Shown: positions 1 through 8,645, numbered from the stretch's first letter. The stretch is DNA of 64,000 nucleotides from Gramella jeungdoensis (GCF_023805255.1 NZ_JAMSCK010000003.1:434001-498000), one strand, 5' to 3'. Translations and numbers: made by a program. The notes: a model not told the origin generated them from the sequence alone.

Positions 1-1104
1 TCCGGCAAAATATAAACCTTCAACCAATTTGGTTTCTAAAGTATGCTTTAACTGTGTAGGCGGAAAATAATCGTATTCGATCGCATAACCAGGTCTGAAG
101 AATTTCACATTTTCAAAACCATCTACAGAACGCAATGCATTAAACTGTACATCTTCGGGAAGTGAAGTAGAGAATCCATTTACATATACCTCAACGGTAT
201 TCCAACCTTCCGGCTCCACAAAAAGCTGGTGCCTGTCCTTATCGGCAAACCGGTTAATCTTATCTTCTATGGAAGGACAATATCGCGGACCAATACTTTT
301 AATTCTTCCATTGAACATTGGCGACCTGTCAAAACCTTCACGCAAAATATCATGAACCTCATCTGAGGTATAGGTCATATAGCAAGACCTCTGTTTCGTT
401 AAAGGTTTGGTTTCATCAGAAAATGAAAATTTCCCCGGTATATCATCACCAGGCTGCTCGATCATTTTAGAATAGTCCAGGGATCTTCCATCAACTCTAG
501 GCGGAGTTCCGGTTTTCATTCTCCCGGCTTCGAAACCAACATCTATTAGATCTTTTGTAATTCCGGTAGCAGCTCTTTCCCCTGCTCTTCCACCTCCAAA
601 TTGTTTATCGCCTATATGAATAAGTCCGTTAAGAAAAGTACCGTTAGTGCAGATAACTGTTTTACCTAAAACTTCAAGACCAAGGGAGGTTCGAACACCA
701 ACCACTTTATCATTTTTAATGATAAGTCCGGCCACCATTTCCTGGTAAAAATCAAGATTGGGGGTCTGCTCCAGTTTCAACCTCCAGTCCTCAGCAAACC
801 TCATCCGGTCACTCTGCACCCTCGGACTCCACATCGCAGGTCCTTTAGATTTGTTAAGCATTTTGAACTGGATAGCACTGGTATCGCTTACGATACCACT
901 ATAACCGCCCATCGCATCGATCTCCCTAACGATCTGCCCTTTGGCGATACCCCCCATAGCGGGATTACAACTCATTTGAGCAATGTTTTGAAGATTCATG
1001 GTAATGAGCAATGTTTTACTACCCATATTTGCAGCTGCAGCTGCAGCCTCACTTCCGGCATGCCCTGCTCCCACCACAATTACATCATACTGCTTTTCGA
1101 ACAT
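1..1104 (-). CDS. mnmG: tRNA uridine-5-carboxymethylaminomethyl(34) synthesis enzyme MnmG (GidA), C-terminus beyond window
   Basis: FAD-dependent enzyme that, with MnmE, installs the cmnm5 group on U34 of tRNAs read in the cytoplasm. I translated the minus strand from the ATG at 1104; the frame is open to base 1, so 368 of the usual 620 or so residues are present. An N-terminal Rossmann FAD motif VGAGHAGSE (about residues 11-19) is followed by the family blocks CNPAMGGIAKG, GTFLNG, TGTPPR and RYCPSIEDK, all diagnostic of MnmG. The upstream neighbour is ybeY, with a short gap holding a parS-like palindrome. The start is the first ATG that fits the family N-terminus. The gene is intact as far as visible; truncation is only due to the window edge. 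Confidence 0.96.
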   Translation of the reverse strand, partial: MFEKQYDVIVVGAGHAGSEAAAAAANMGSKTLLITMNLQNIAQMSCNPAMGGIAKGQIVREIDAMGGYSGIVSDTSAIQFKMLNKSKGPAMWSPRVQSDRMRFAEDWRLKLEQTPNLDFYQEMVAGLIIKNDKVVGVRTSLGLEVLGKTVICTNGTFLNGLIHIGDKQFGGGRAGERAATGITKDLIDVGFEAGRMKTGTPPRVDGRSLDYSKMIEQPGDDIPGKFSFSDETKPLTKQRSCYMTYTSDEVHDILREGFDRSPMFNGRIKSIGPRYCPSIEDKINRFADKDRHQLFVEPEGWNTVEVYVNGFSTSLPEDVQFNALRSVDGFENVKFFRPGYAIEYDYFPPTQLKHTLETKLVEGLYFAG

Positions 1105-1122
1105 ATCCAATACAATTTTTCA

Positions 1123-1554
1123 CTATTGTTCCACGTGGAACATTTTGATTTTCTCTTCCTCCTTGCGTCGCATCAATTCCTTATCCCTTTCAGATTTATC
1201 CTGATATCCACAAAAATGCAACACTCCGTGTATCATTACGCGTTTTAATTCTTCCATAAACTCCGCTTCAAAACGCTCCGCATTTTCCTCAACACGTTCG
1301 GTGCTAATAAAAATATCTCCGTGTAATGTATTTCCTACTGTATTATCAAAACTAATAATATCGGTGTAGGTGTCGTGAGAAAGATATTTCAGGTTTATTT
1401 CGTGTAGATATTCATCGTCGCAAAATATATAGTTGATGTCGCCTATGAATTTATCTTCTGAAGAGATCACATTCTCTATCCAGATACGATGTTTGTTTTC
1501 GTCAACGAGCTTGAAATCATTCTCGCTAAAAAAATTAATCTCCCCCTTTTCCAA
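1123..1554 (-). CDS. ybeY: endoribonuclease YbeY (rRNA maturation factor)
   Basis: Small cytoplasmic metalloprotein for 16S rRNA 3' maturation and ribosome quality control, 143 residues, about family length. The signature near residues 110-120 is HGVLHFCGYQD; the first two zinc-binding histidines (H-x3-H) are present, while the third ligand position holds Asp instead of His. I recall related substitutions in other Bacteroidota, so it is probably lineage-typical. The start is TTG at 1554 since no ATG fits, and it overlaps the 3' end of the upstream DUF4175 gene by 20 bp, suggesting translational coupling. The C-terminal codons contain the parS-like palindrome. Confidence 0.93.
   Translation of the reverse strand: MEKGEINFFSENDFKLVDENKHRIWIENVISSEDKFIGDINYIFCDDEYLHEINLKYLSHDTYTDIISFDNTVGNTLHGDIFISTERVEENAERFEAEFMEELKRVMIHGVLHFCGYQDKSERDKELMRRKEEEKIKMFHVEQ
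1127..1142. other. parS-like centromere palindrome
   Basis: A perfect 16-bp palindrome, TGTTCCACGTGGAACA. It matches the ParB-binding consensus TGTTTCACGTGAAACA except for one symmetric pair (T-A to C-G at positions 5 and 12). It lies inside the last codons of ybeY (encoding FHVEQ) and 23 bp upstream of the mnmG start. ParB binds parS to segregate the origin region, and such sites cluster near oriC and often near gidA/mnmG. I found no second full copy in the window. The assignment rests on sequence match and position only. Confidence 0.7.
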
Positions 1555-4500
1555 AATATTCCTTAACCTTTTCTCTGTAAATTTGGCGCAAAGGTAAGAT
1601 TTGTCTGTTTAAAATTTCAGTAGAATTAAAATATTCTTTCGCCTTATCGATCTGATTCTGAAGTGTGTTTTCGTATTCCCGAAGATTGGTTTCCGACTTT
1701 CTTTTTTCTTTTGTTCCCTGAAGTTTATGCGCCTTTTCAAATTCCAGAAGATCATATTGCAATTGTTGCATTCGCTTCACAGTTTCAGGATCAAAACCTT
1801 TATCCAATAATTGCTCCTCGATCTGCTTCATTTCATCCACAGGATTATTACCGTTCTCTAAACCATTTTCCTTCAGCAATTTTTCCATTTCCATACGAAG
1901 CATCTGCTGTTCCTTATAGATCTCATATAATTCCCCGTTGCTGCCCTCACCTTCTTCCTGTTGTCCTTGAGGTTGTGATTTAGGTTTCCCTTCAGTCCCC
2001 TTCTTCAACTCCTCCATAAGCTCCTTTTGCTCTTGAATGATATCCTGCAATTGAAATTCCTGTCCGCCCTTACCCTGACCCGATTGTGGATTAGCCATCA
2101 TCTGTTGCATAGAGCTAAGAATATTATCCAGCAAATTTGCCAGATCATTTGCACCGGTAACCACATATTGCTGACTGGCGGCACCCTGTGGAATTTCATT
2201 TTCCGAAAGTCTTTCTATGGCCTTTTCTATATCGAATTCTACGTCTGTCAATTTCTGTGTAATGGTTTCGTTTATCATGGGATTTTTAAGAGCAAGTGCA
2301 TAAAGGCTATCATCCACGTGTCGGAAATTTTCTCTTAGATTGCTCTGCTCCTTTAAACTTCTGGCATATTTAGGATTGTTCTGTTGCAGCTGTTTGAAAT
2401 CGTTTAAAAGTTCTTCCTGCTCAAAGGAAAACACAATTAAATTATCAAGGATCTGCCGAAGGGTTTCAGCATCGGCTTGCAGTTGTTGCATTTGCATCTG
2501 CATGGACATCTGCTGCATTTGCCCACTCATTTGTTTCATTTTCTTTGCGGCATCCTCCTGTTTCTTTTGAGCATCAGATTTATTCTCCTGTTCCAGTTTT
2601 TCAGTCGCTTCCTGCTGGTCCTTTTTTATACTTTCTTCATCTACCTCTTCCCTGCCGAGATCTTTAGGATCTTTCAGTTTTTGATTTTCCTTTTCAAGCT
2701 CATCCATTTGCTCCCGGAAATCATCAAATTTTTCATTTAATTTTTCCTGATTCTCTTTGGTATTTTCCTGTTCACTTTTAGAAATATTCTCCTGCTCTTC
2801 CGAAAGTTTTTCAAGGTCGCGGGCTAACTTCTGTTTCTTCTCATCTACATAATACCGTTTGGTAAGTTCAAGTAACTGTTCAAGATTTCTCTGGTTGTTC
2901 TTATTCTGCTTCGAAAGATCTTCCAGCTTTTTCCCCAGGTCTTCTTTCTGAATCATTTCTGAATATTTCTCCAATTCTTTCAATAATGCCTCATTTTCCT
3001 CAAGCCGTTTTTCATTATTCTCAAGTCGCTTTTGCAACTCTTCTTTCATGGAAGAAGGCTCTTCAGATTGATTTTTTTCAAGACTTTTTTCAAGCTTTTC
3101 AGAATAGTTCTTCATCATTTCATTCTGCTTCTTCTGACGTTTCAAAAATTCTTCAAGCTTCTTTCTTTCATTATAATTCAGTTCTTCTTTTTCCTTTTCC
3201 AGCCTGGACAATTCCTCCAGTTCCTCATCAGATTTTTCAAAATCCTTTAAGCGTTCCCCAATATTCTCTATGGCGTCATTCTGCTCCTGCAGATTCTCCT
3301 CGACTATTTCCTCTTCGGTCTTTTTCCTGTAAGAATAGGTTTCAGACCTGGCAGATTTTGCACCATTCACAGCATCATTATCGAAAACCCTGAAATAGAA
3401 AAAATAATTAATTCCGCTTTCCATTTGAATATTTGCAGGAAAACTGAAATGAAATTCATCGAAGCTCTCTTTAGAAACGGGAATATCCACTGTTTTTAAG
3501 TTTTCCTTGTCATTTTCAGGAAAATACACGAGTTGCAGTCGGCTTAAGCCATAATCATCAGAAACATCACCTTTAAAATACTGAATATCAGTATTTAATG
3601 AGTCCTTTTCAGTAACGACATTGATCTCGGGATATTCATCTCTGATCACCTTTAATGAATAATCGATATTCTCATATTCCTTTACCAGTTCATTAGAAGT
3701 ACTAACGGCATACGCCAAAGTAGACCTTACAGTTTTCTGGAAATTCACACTTCCGTTTTCTGAATTCAGTCTGTATAAAGAATCCCCCAGTTTTAAATTG
3801 ACCTGGTCTGTATTACGTGTCCTGAAATTCCACTTTATTTTAGTTCCTTCCGGGATTGTAACATTTCCAGTACCGGATACGGTCTCATCTTTCAGGCCGG
3901 TATAATTAGGGTAATCAAGATCCATCATAAAATTCAATAGTTTTGGAACTTTTATCACTTCAAGGAGGTAATTTCTGGAAGCAACCTCATTAGAAAACAA
4001 CCTGAATTCAAAATCTTCTGAAACATCACTAAAGGTATACTCGAAAATCCCCGGGGCAGTTTGCTTCATATAATTCTCCACTCCGTTAATCACAAGCTGA
4101 ACGTTTTCCGGATTATAATCACCAATGGTCTTTACCTGCAATTTGAAGTTCTCCCCTTCCCTGCTCTTCAATTCGTTATTCTGAATAATAAAATTAAAGG
4201 GAGCAGGTTTAACATAGACCGTGTTATAGTCTGAAATCCTGCTGAAACTTTGAGTAATAAAATCGACCTTCCCGGCAATAATGAGGCCCATTATTATAAG
4301 CACAGGAAAAACGATATATCTAAGATATTTTCTATTGTGTTTCAGGTCTATCGCCTTAGTAAACGGAATCGGCGTAAGTTCCCTGGATCTTTGATCGATG
4401 CTCGCCAGTAAAAGTTCAGATTGTTTGGAGTTATTCTTTAATTGAAGAAGATTAGTGAGTTTATCATTTACTTCAGGAAAATGTCTTCCAATGATCTTTG

Positions 4501-4780
4501 AAGCCTGGAATTCATCAATCCCATTCGTTAGCTTCAGTAGTTTCATCACTGGAATTCCGATGAACTTAAAAAGCAGGAAGAGCTCAACCGCTATAAAAAG
4601 CCAGAAGAGTATGGTCCTTCCGGTAGTTGATAACCATAAGAAATATTCAAGGCCAACAACGATCAAGAAATAAAGCAATCCTGTAGCAAGAAACAAAAGA
4701 CTACCCTTAAGTATTAAGTTGAGATAATACTTCTTAATAAAAGCCTCCAGTTTCTCCTGCACCAATCCAAAATTCTCCAT
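1535..4780 (-). CDS. DUF4175 family membrane/coiled-coil protein
   Basis: Large protein of 1081 residues of unknown function. Two hydrophobic segments near the N-terminus (about residues 25-75) and a third near 155-175 anchor it in the inner membrane. A beta-rich, probably periplasmic region (about 180-480) follows, then about 400 residues very rich in Glu, Lys and Gln with long coiled-coil stretches, and a Met/Gln-rich stretch (QMSGQMQQMSMQMQMQQ). This layout matches the Bacteroidota DUF4175 family, often found beside ybeY as here. ATG 4780 is chosen over the TTG 12 bases upstream. It overlaps ybeY by 20 bp. A role in envelope structure is only a guess. Confidence 0.85.
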   Translation of the reverse strand: MENFGLVQEKLEAFIKKYYLNLILKGSLLFLATGLLYFLIVVGLEYFLWLSTTGRTILFWLFIAVELFLLFKFIGIPVMKLLKLTNGIDEFQASKIIGRHFPEVNDKLTNLLQLKNNSKQSELLLASIDQRSRELTPIPFTKAIDLKHNRKYLRYIVFPVLIIMGLIIAGKVDFITQSFSRISDYNTVYVKPAPFNFIIQNNELKSREGENFKLQVKTIGDYNPENVQLVINGVENYMKQTAPGIFEYTFSDVSEDFEFRLFSNEVASRNYLLEVIKVPKLLNFMMDLDYPNYTGLKDETVSGTGNVTIPEGTKIKWNFRTRNTDQVNLKLGDSLYRLNSENGSVNFQKTVRSTLAYAVSTSNELVKEYENIDYSLKVIRDEYPEINVVTEKDSLNTDIQYFKGDVSDDYGLSRLQLVYFPENDKENLKTVDIPVSKESFDEFHFSFPANIQMESGINYFFYFRVFDNDAVNGAKSARSETYSYRKKTEEEIVEENLQEQNDAIENIGERLKDFEKSDEELEELSRLEKEKEELNYNERKKLEEFLKRQKKQNEMMKNYSEKLEKSLEKNQSEEPSSMKEELQKRLENNEKRLEENEALLKELEKYSEMIQKEDLGKKLEDLSKQNKNNQRNLEQLLELTKRYYVDEKKQKLARDLEKLSEEQENISKSEQENTKENQEKLNEKFDDFREQMDELEKENQKLKDPKDLGREEVDEESIKKDQQEATEKLEQENKSDAQKKQEDAAKKMKQMSGQMQQMSMQMQMQQLQADAETLRQILDNLIVFSFEQEELLNDFKQLQQNNPKYARSLKEQSNLRENFRHVDDSLYALALKNPMINETITQKLTDVEFDIEKAIERLSENEIPQGAASQQYVVTGANDLANLLDNILSSMQQMMANPQSGQGKGGQEFQLQDIIQEQKELMEELKKGTEGKPKSQPQGQQEEGEGSNGELYEIYKEQQMLRMEMEKLLKENGLENGNNPVDEMKQIEEQLLDKGFDPETVKRMQQLQYDLLEFEKAHKLQGTKEKRKSETNLREYENTLQNQIDKAKEYFNSTEILNRQILPLRQIYREKVKEYFGKGGD

Positions 4781-4871
4781 TTTCAACAGCAATGTTTCCT
4801 TAAAAATACAATAAAATTCGCTCTTATCCCCGATGCTCTTTCTCAGGTTTAGGATTGCTTCAAGAAGGTTG

Positions 4872-4879
4872 TATCTTTG
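4872..4879 (+). promoter_or_regulatory. -7 promoter box (TATCTTTG) of gltX
   Basis: TATCTTTG fits the Bacteroidota -7 consensus TAnnTTTG and ends 20 bases before the gltX ATG at 4900. I see no well-spaced TTG at -33. The box supports ATG 4900 over an in-frame ATG at 4855, which would lie upstream of the transcription start. Confidence 0.55.
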
Positions 4880-4899
4880 CCATCAAAAATCAACAAAAT

Positions 4900-6417
4900 A
4901 TGTCTTCTAAAGTAAGAGTAAGATTTGCTCCCAGTCCAACAGGCCCTTTACACATAGGTGGTGTAAGAACGGCTTTGTACAATTATCTGTTTGCTAAAAA
5001 GCATGATGGGGATTTTGTACTTAGGATTGAGGATACAGACCAGAATCGTTTTGTGGAAGGGGCTGAAGATTATATTATAGAATCCCTTAACTGGTGCGGA
5101 ATTCCATATGATGAAGGCCCGGGAAAGGAAAAAGGATTCGGTCCTTACAGACAAAGCGAACGAAAGGATAAATATCGTAAATATGCAGAAAAGCTGGTTG
5201 AATCGGGAAATGCGTATTACGCCTTTGATACCGCAGATGAGCTTGATGCCCACCGAAAAGACCACGAAGAGAAAGGAAAAACCTTTATCTATAACTGGCA
5301 TAATCGCGAAAAACTGAAAAATTCATTATCGCTTTCCAAAGAAGAACTTCAGGAAAAACTGGATGCTGAAGAACCTTACGTAATACGATTTAAATCTCCC
5401 AAGGATGAAATGTTACATTTAAAGGATGTGATTCGCGGGGATATGGAAATCGATACTAATATCCTTGATGATAAGGTCCTTTTTAAAAGTGATGGCATGC
5501 CAACCTACCACCTTGCGAATATCGTGGACGATCACTTAATGGAGATTACGCATGTGATTCGTGGAGAAGAATGGCTGCCTTCTCTGGCCTTGCACTATAT
5601 GCTTTACAGGGCTTTCGGATGGGAGACTCCGGAATTTGCGCATCTGCCTCTTATCCTGAAACCCCAGGGCAAAGGAAAACTGAGTAAAAGAGATGGTGAA
5701 AAAATGGGATTCCCGGTATTTCCACTTGAATGGAAAGATCCTAAATCGGGCGAGATCTCGGCAGGTTACAGAGAAGATGGATATTTCCCCGAAGCTGTTG
5801 TGAATATGCTGGCTTTTCTTGGATGGAATCCAGGAACTGAACAGGAATTTTTTGAACTTGATGAACTCACAAAAGCCTTTGAGTTGGAAAGAGTACATAA
5901 AGGAGGTGCCAAATTTGATCATGAAAAGACCAAGTGGTTCCAGCAACACTATATTCAGCAGGCCGATAATGATCTTTTAACCGAAGAATTTCAGAAAATT
6001 CTCAAAAAAGACGAGATCGAAGCAGAAGACGAATATGTTCATAAGGTTGTAGATCTAATCAAAGAAAGGGTTGTTTTCGTTGAGGATTTCTGGGATCAGG
6101 GATATTTCTTCTTTATAGCCCCTACTTCTTATGAGCCTAAAGATTCCAAAAAGGCCTGGAAAGAAGATACCAGTGATCTTATGAAGGAACTTATTGAGGT
6201 TCTAAAATCTCAGGATGAATGGGAAGCTGATAAACTTCAGAACGAAGTGAAGGCATGGATCAAAAGCAAGGAGATCGGTTTTGGAAAAGTAATGATGCCG
6301 CTAAGAATAGCTTTGGTAGGTGCTTTACAAGGCCCCGATCTTTATAAGATTGCAGAGTTTATAGGTAAGGATGAAACCATAAAACGTATCGAAAAAGCTA
6401 TAGATACGATTAATTAA
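4900..6417 (+). CDS. gltX: glutamyl-tRNA synthetase
   Basis: Class I aminoacyl-tRNA synthetase charging tRNA-Glu in the cytoplasm, 505 residues, normal length. N-terminal FAPSPTGPLHIGG carries the HIGH-type ATP motif (residues 17-20) and KLSKR at about 260-264 is the KMSKS-type loop. The C-terminal anticodon-binding half contains the family block KGGAKFDHEKTKWF. A promoter box just upstream and a strong terminator downstream (6435-6472) suggest a single-gene transcription unit. An upstream in-frame ATG at 4855 was rejected because the promoter lies between it and 4900. Whether it is discriminating cannot be told from sequence alone; the window also has its own GlnS. Confidence 0.97.
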   Translation: MSSKVRVRFAPSPTGPLHIGGVRTALYNYLFAKKHDGDFVLRIEDTDQNRFVEGAEDYIIESLNWCGIPYDEGPGKEKGFGPYRQSERKDKYRKYAEKLVESGNAYYAFDTADELDAHRKDHEEKGKTFIYNWHNREKLKNSLSLSKEELQEKLDAEEPYVIRFKSPKDEMLHLKDVIRGDMEIDTNILDDKVLFKSDGMPTYHLANIVDDHLMEITHVIRGEEWLPSLALHYMLYRAFGWETPEFAHLPLILKPQGKGKLSKRDGEKMGFPVFPLEWKDPKSGEISAGYREDGYFPEAVVNMLAFLGWNPGTEQEFFELDELTKAFELERVHKGGAKFDHEKTKWFQQHYIQQADNDLLTEEFQKILKKDEIEAEDEYVHKVVDLIKERVVFVEDFWDQGYFFFIAPTSYEPKDSKKAWKEDTSDLMKELIEVLKSQDEWEADKLQNEVKAWIKSKEIGFGKVMMPLRIALVGALQGPDLYKIAEFIGKDETIKRIEKAIDTIN

Positions 6418-6434
6418 AATCACAATCTTTAAAT

Positions 6435-6472
6435 AAAACCCGGAGCTGAAAATTTACTAGCTCCGGGTTTTT
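6435..6472 (+). terminator. Rho-independent terminator after gltX
   Basis: A 13-bp perfect stem (AAAACCCGGAGCT pairing with AGCTCCGGGTTTT) with an 11-base loop, followed by T-rich sequence, 17 bases past the gltX stop. Confidence 0.9.
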
Positions 6473-6532
6473 ATTTTTTATAAGGCTTAAGGCTTTTATT
6501 CTTAAATTGAGGATCTAATTTAATTCACAATT

Positions 6533-7495
6533 ATGCTTAATTTAATTTTATTGCCACTCCTCGGAGTAATCGCTCTTATAGTCCTTTTCTCTGGAGTTTT
6601 TATAGTAAAGCAGCAATCGGCTGCCGTTATAGAAAGATTCGGAAGATTCACCAGTATACGCAATTCTGGTCTCCAATTAAAAATTCCAGTAATAGACCAG
6701 GTGGCCGGAAGGATCAATCTTAAGGTCCAGCAACTGGATGTAATGGTGGAAACCAAAACCAAAGACAATGTTTTTGTAAAGCTTAAAATCTCCGTTCAAT
6801 TCCAGGTAATAAAGAATAACGTATATGACGCCTTCTACAAGCTTGAAAGCCCAAGTGACCAGATTACAGCTTATGTATTTGACGTTGTGCGCGCAGAAGT
6901 ACCTAAAATGAAGTTAGACGATGTGTTTGAACGCAAGGACGACATCGCTATAGCTGTTAACCGTGAATTGAATGAGGCTATGGAAGACTACGGTTATGAT
7001 ATCATTAAGACCCTTGTCACCGATATAGATCCCGATGTTCAGGTGAAAGCGGCGATGAACCGTATCAATGCGGCTGAACGGGAAAAGGTAGCCGCTGAAT
7101 ATGATGCAGAAGCCGACAGGATAAAGATCGTTGCCAAAGCCCGTGCCGAAGCTGAGAGTAAAAGACTCCAGGGACAGGGAATTGCCGATCAACGTCGTGA
7201 AATAGCCCGTGGACTAGAAGAAAGTGTAGATGTGCTTAATAATGTTGGAATAAATTCCCAGGAAGCTTCAGCACTTATAGTTGTTACCCAGCATTATGAT
7301 ACACTGCAGGCGATAGGAGAAGAAACAAATACCAATCTTATCCTACTTCCAAATTCACCCCAGGCCGGTAGTGATATGCTGAATAATATGGTCGCTTCTT
7401 TCACAGCTTCCAACCAGATTGGCGAAGCAATGAAGCAACAGAACAAAAAACAGCCTGATAAAACCAAACGAAAACCGGATAACGGAGATGTATAA
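6533..7495 (+). CDS. SPFH/Band 7 domain membrane protein (stomatin/QmcA-like)
   Basis: Membrane-anchored scaffold of the stomatin/prohibitin/flotillin superfamily, 320 residues. One N-terminal membrane segment (about residues 3-25) is followed by the Band 7 domain (about 27-190), with the typical start VKQQSAAVIERFGRF, the VQLDV-like strand and the block AAEREKVAAEYDAEADR. An Ala/Glu/Arg-rich helix (about 180-230) and a Lys/Gln-rich tail (MKQQNKKQPDKTKRK) complete it. Such proteins form oligomeric membrane microdomains or regulate FtsH-type proteases, but the partner here is unknown. No NfeD-type neighbour is present. It is flanked by terminators on both sides, so it is probably monocistronic. 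Confidence 0.9.
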   Translation: MLNLILLPLLGVIALIVLFSGVFIVKQQSAAVIERFGRFTSIRNSGLQLKIPVIDQVAGRINLKVQQLDVMVETKTKDNVFVKLKISVQFQVIKNNVYDAFYKLESPSDQITAYVFDVVRAEVPKMKLDDVFERKDDIAIAVNRELNEAMEDYGYDIIKTLVTDIDPDVQVKAAMNRINAAEREKVAAEYDAEADRIKIVAKARAEAESKRLQGQGIADQRREIARGLEESVDVLNNVGINSQEASALIVVTQHYDTLQAIGEETNTNLILLPNSPQAGSDMLNNMVASFTASNQIGEAMKQQNKKQPDKTKRKPDNGDV

Positions 7496-7496
7496 A

Positions 7497-7519
7497 AAAA
7501 GCCCCGATGAGGGGCTTTT
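7497..7519. terminator. Bidirectional terminator between convergent genes
   Basis: Stem AAAAGCCCC / GGGGCTTTT with loop GATGA, with A-run before and T-run after. It sits between the SPFH gene (+) and the DUF6327-like gene (-), so it can serve both strands. Confidence 0.85.
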
Positions 7520-7536
7520 CTATTTCTTATATCTTT

Positions 7537-7782
7537 TTACTTGTGTTTTCGTGATGTTGAAGCAACCACCCTTTTGACTCCAAAGATCTTAGAAACCGCC
7601 TTCAAAACAAGGGCTTTCTGAATAATAGAACCTATTGTACTTCCAATAATAGAAACAGGTGATAGTCCTTCCTTAGCCTGATCAAGACTTAACTTGATCT
7701 CTTCCTTATCTATCTCTGTCTGCAGCTTAAGTATCTGCAGATCCTTGTCTATTTCTTCAAAGGAGGAATATACTCTCATCAC
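7537..7782 (-). CDS. DUF6327-like small protein
   Basis: 81-residue protein of unknown function. The N-terminal half is charged and helical (about residues 5-40), the middle has a Gly/Ile-rich stretch (SIIGSTIGSIIQKALVLKAV) that may touch the membrane, and the C-terminus is basic (RKHK). It resembles the Bacteroidota DUF6327 family by size and pattern, a recognition from memory. It is last in a three-gene set with the holin-like and YtxH genes, overlapping the holin-like gene by 4 bases (ATGA), which points to cotranscription and a shared envelope role. Confidence 0.75.
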   Translation of the reverse strand: MMRVYSSFEEIDKDLQILKLQTEIDKEEIKLSLDQAKEGLSPVSIIGSTIGSIIQKALVLKAVSKIFGVKRVVASTSRKHK

Positions 7783-8138
7783 TCATCTTTATCGTTAAAA
7801 ACTATTTTTGAGAATTTCCGGAGCACCAGTTTCTCTATAGGTTCCTTGCCAAAAATAAATATTAGCACGAATACCAAAAGATAGAACCCGCCTACTATAA
7901 AATAGCCTGAACTGGGAACACCTATTGCTTCACTTATCACAATTGCCAGGGCAAAAGAAATCATTATCCCCGCCGTACTCAATAAGAAACCCATAACCAT
8001 GAAACGTACAAGAGAGGTTGCTCCCTTCATTCCATGTTTAAAGGCTTTTAATTTATAATATTCAGAATTACTATGTAAGTAAGCCTGAATATTATCGTTT
8101 AGCTCATGAATACTGTTGGATAGTTTTTCAAATGCCAT
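7779..8138 (-). CDS. phage-holin-superfamily / DUF1469-like membrane protein
   Basis: 119 residues with two hydrophobic segments (about 44-70 and 76-97) joined by a short turn containing GVPSSGY, an N-terminal amphipathic helix, and a basic C-terminal tail. This is the layout of the Holin-X (DUF1469) family, often chromosomal and unrelated to phage lysis. It is the middle gene of the YtxH-holin-DUF6327 set, 6 bases from ytxH. In this context it is probably an inner-membrane stress or envelope protein; there is no phage gene nearby. Confidence 0.82.
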   Translation of the reverse strand: MAFEKLSNSIHELNDNIQAYLHSNSEYYKLKAFKHGMKGATSLVRFMVMGFLLSTAGIMISFALAIVISEAIGVPSSGYFIVGGFYLLVFVLIFIFGKEPIEKLVLRKFSKIVFNDKDE

Positions 8139-8144
8139 AAAAGA

Positions 8145-8519
8145 TTATACTACGGCTTTATCTGGCGAATTACCAGAAGATTTGCCTGATTTATCTTTTT
8201 GCAATTTAGCATTTTGTTTTCGTAATTCCTCAAGTTTGGTTTCCATCGCGGCCAAAATATCATCTGCCTTATGACTAGCTGAAGATAAGGTTTCTTCAAG
8301 TCTCTTCTCAAAATCTACTCTCGCTTTTTTGGCTTTTTCGCTCAGATTAGATGAAGTCTCTTTGTAATGTTTGTTCAGTCTGTCCTGAGCTTCCTGAGCA
8401 TCCTTTTTAAGCTTTTTTCGGGTGTTTTCACCACTATCGGGAGCATATAAAAGTCCTACTCCGGCTCCTATTGCCGCTCCTGTAATTAATGCTAAAAGGG
8501 TATTTCCTGTATTTGCCAT
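8145..8519 (-). CDS. YtxH domain-containing protein
   Basis: 124 residues. The N-terminal segment LLALITGAAIGAGVGLLYAPDSGENTR is split here as a Gly/Ala-rich hydrophobic helix (residues 6-25) followed by the YtxH hallmark YAPDSG-x-x-TR. The rest is Lys/Glu/Ala-rich and helical. The family contains Bacillus general-stress proteins with a single membrane anchor; the mechanism is unknown. It is the first gene of the set with its own promoter box at 8550-8557, which suggests stress-linked regulation, though that is inferred. Confidence 0.88.
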   Translation of the reverse strand: MANTGNTLLALITGAAIGAGVGLLYAPDSGENTRKKLKKDAQEAQDRLNKHYKETSSNLSEKAKKARVDFEKRLEETLSSASHKADDILAAMETKLEELRKQNAKLQKDKSGKSSGNSPDKAVV

Positions 8520-8549
8520 AAGTTTTTGGATTTTAAGTTATTATTCAAT

Positions 8550-8557
8550 CAAAGATA
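8550..8557 (-). promoter_or_regulatory. -7 promoter box of the ytxH operon
   Basis: On the minus strand the sequence reads TATCTTTG, matching TAnnTTTG, 30 bases upstream of the YtxH start. No well-spaced TTG was seen. Confidence 0.5.
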
Positions 8558-8645
8558 ACGGAAGCCAATACCTTTGCTTGTTAATAACCGGTTAATATGT
8601 TAAAATCCTTTGCTAAATTATTCTTAAAGCAATCAGAAAATTCTC

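Noticed and set aside
2986-3393. 135-codon plus-strand frame
   Set aside because: Antisense to the DUF4175 coiled-coil region; Glu/Lys-rich coding makes open Phe/Ser-rich antisense frames.
7779-8138. Prophage lysis gene (holin)
   Set aside because: The family name is misleading; no endolysin or phage genes are nearby and the gene sits in a conserved chromosomal set.
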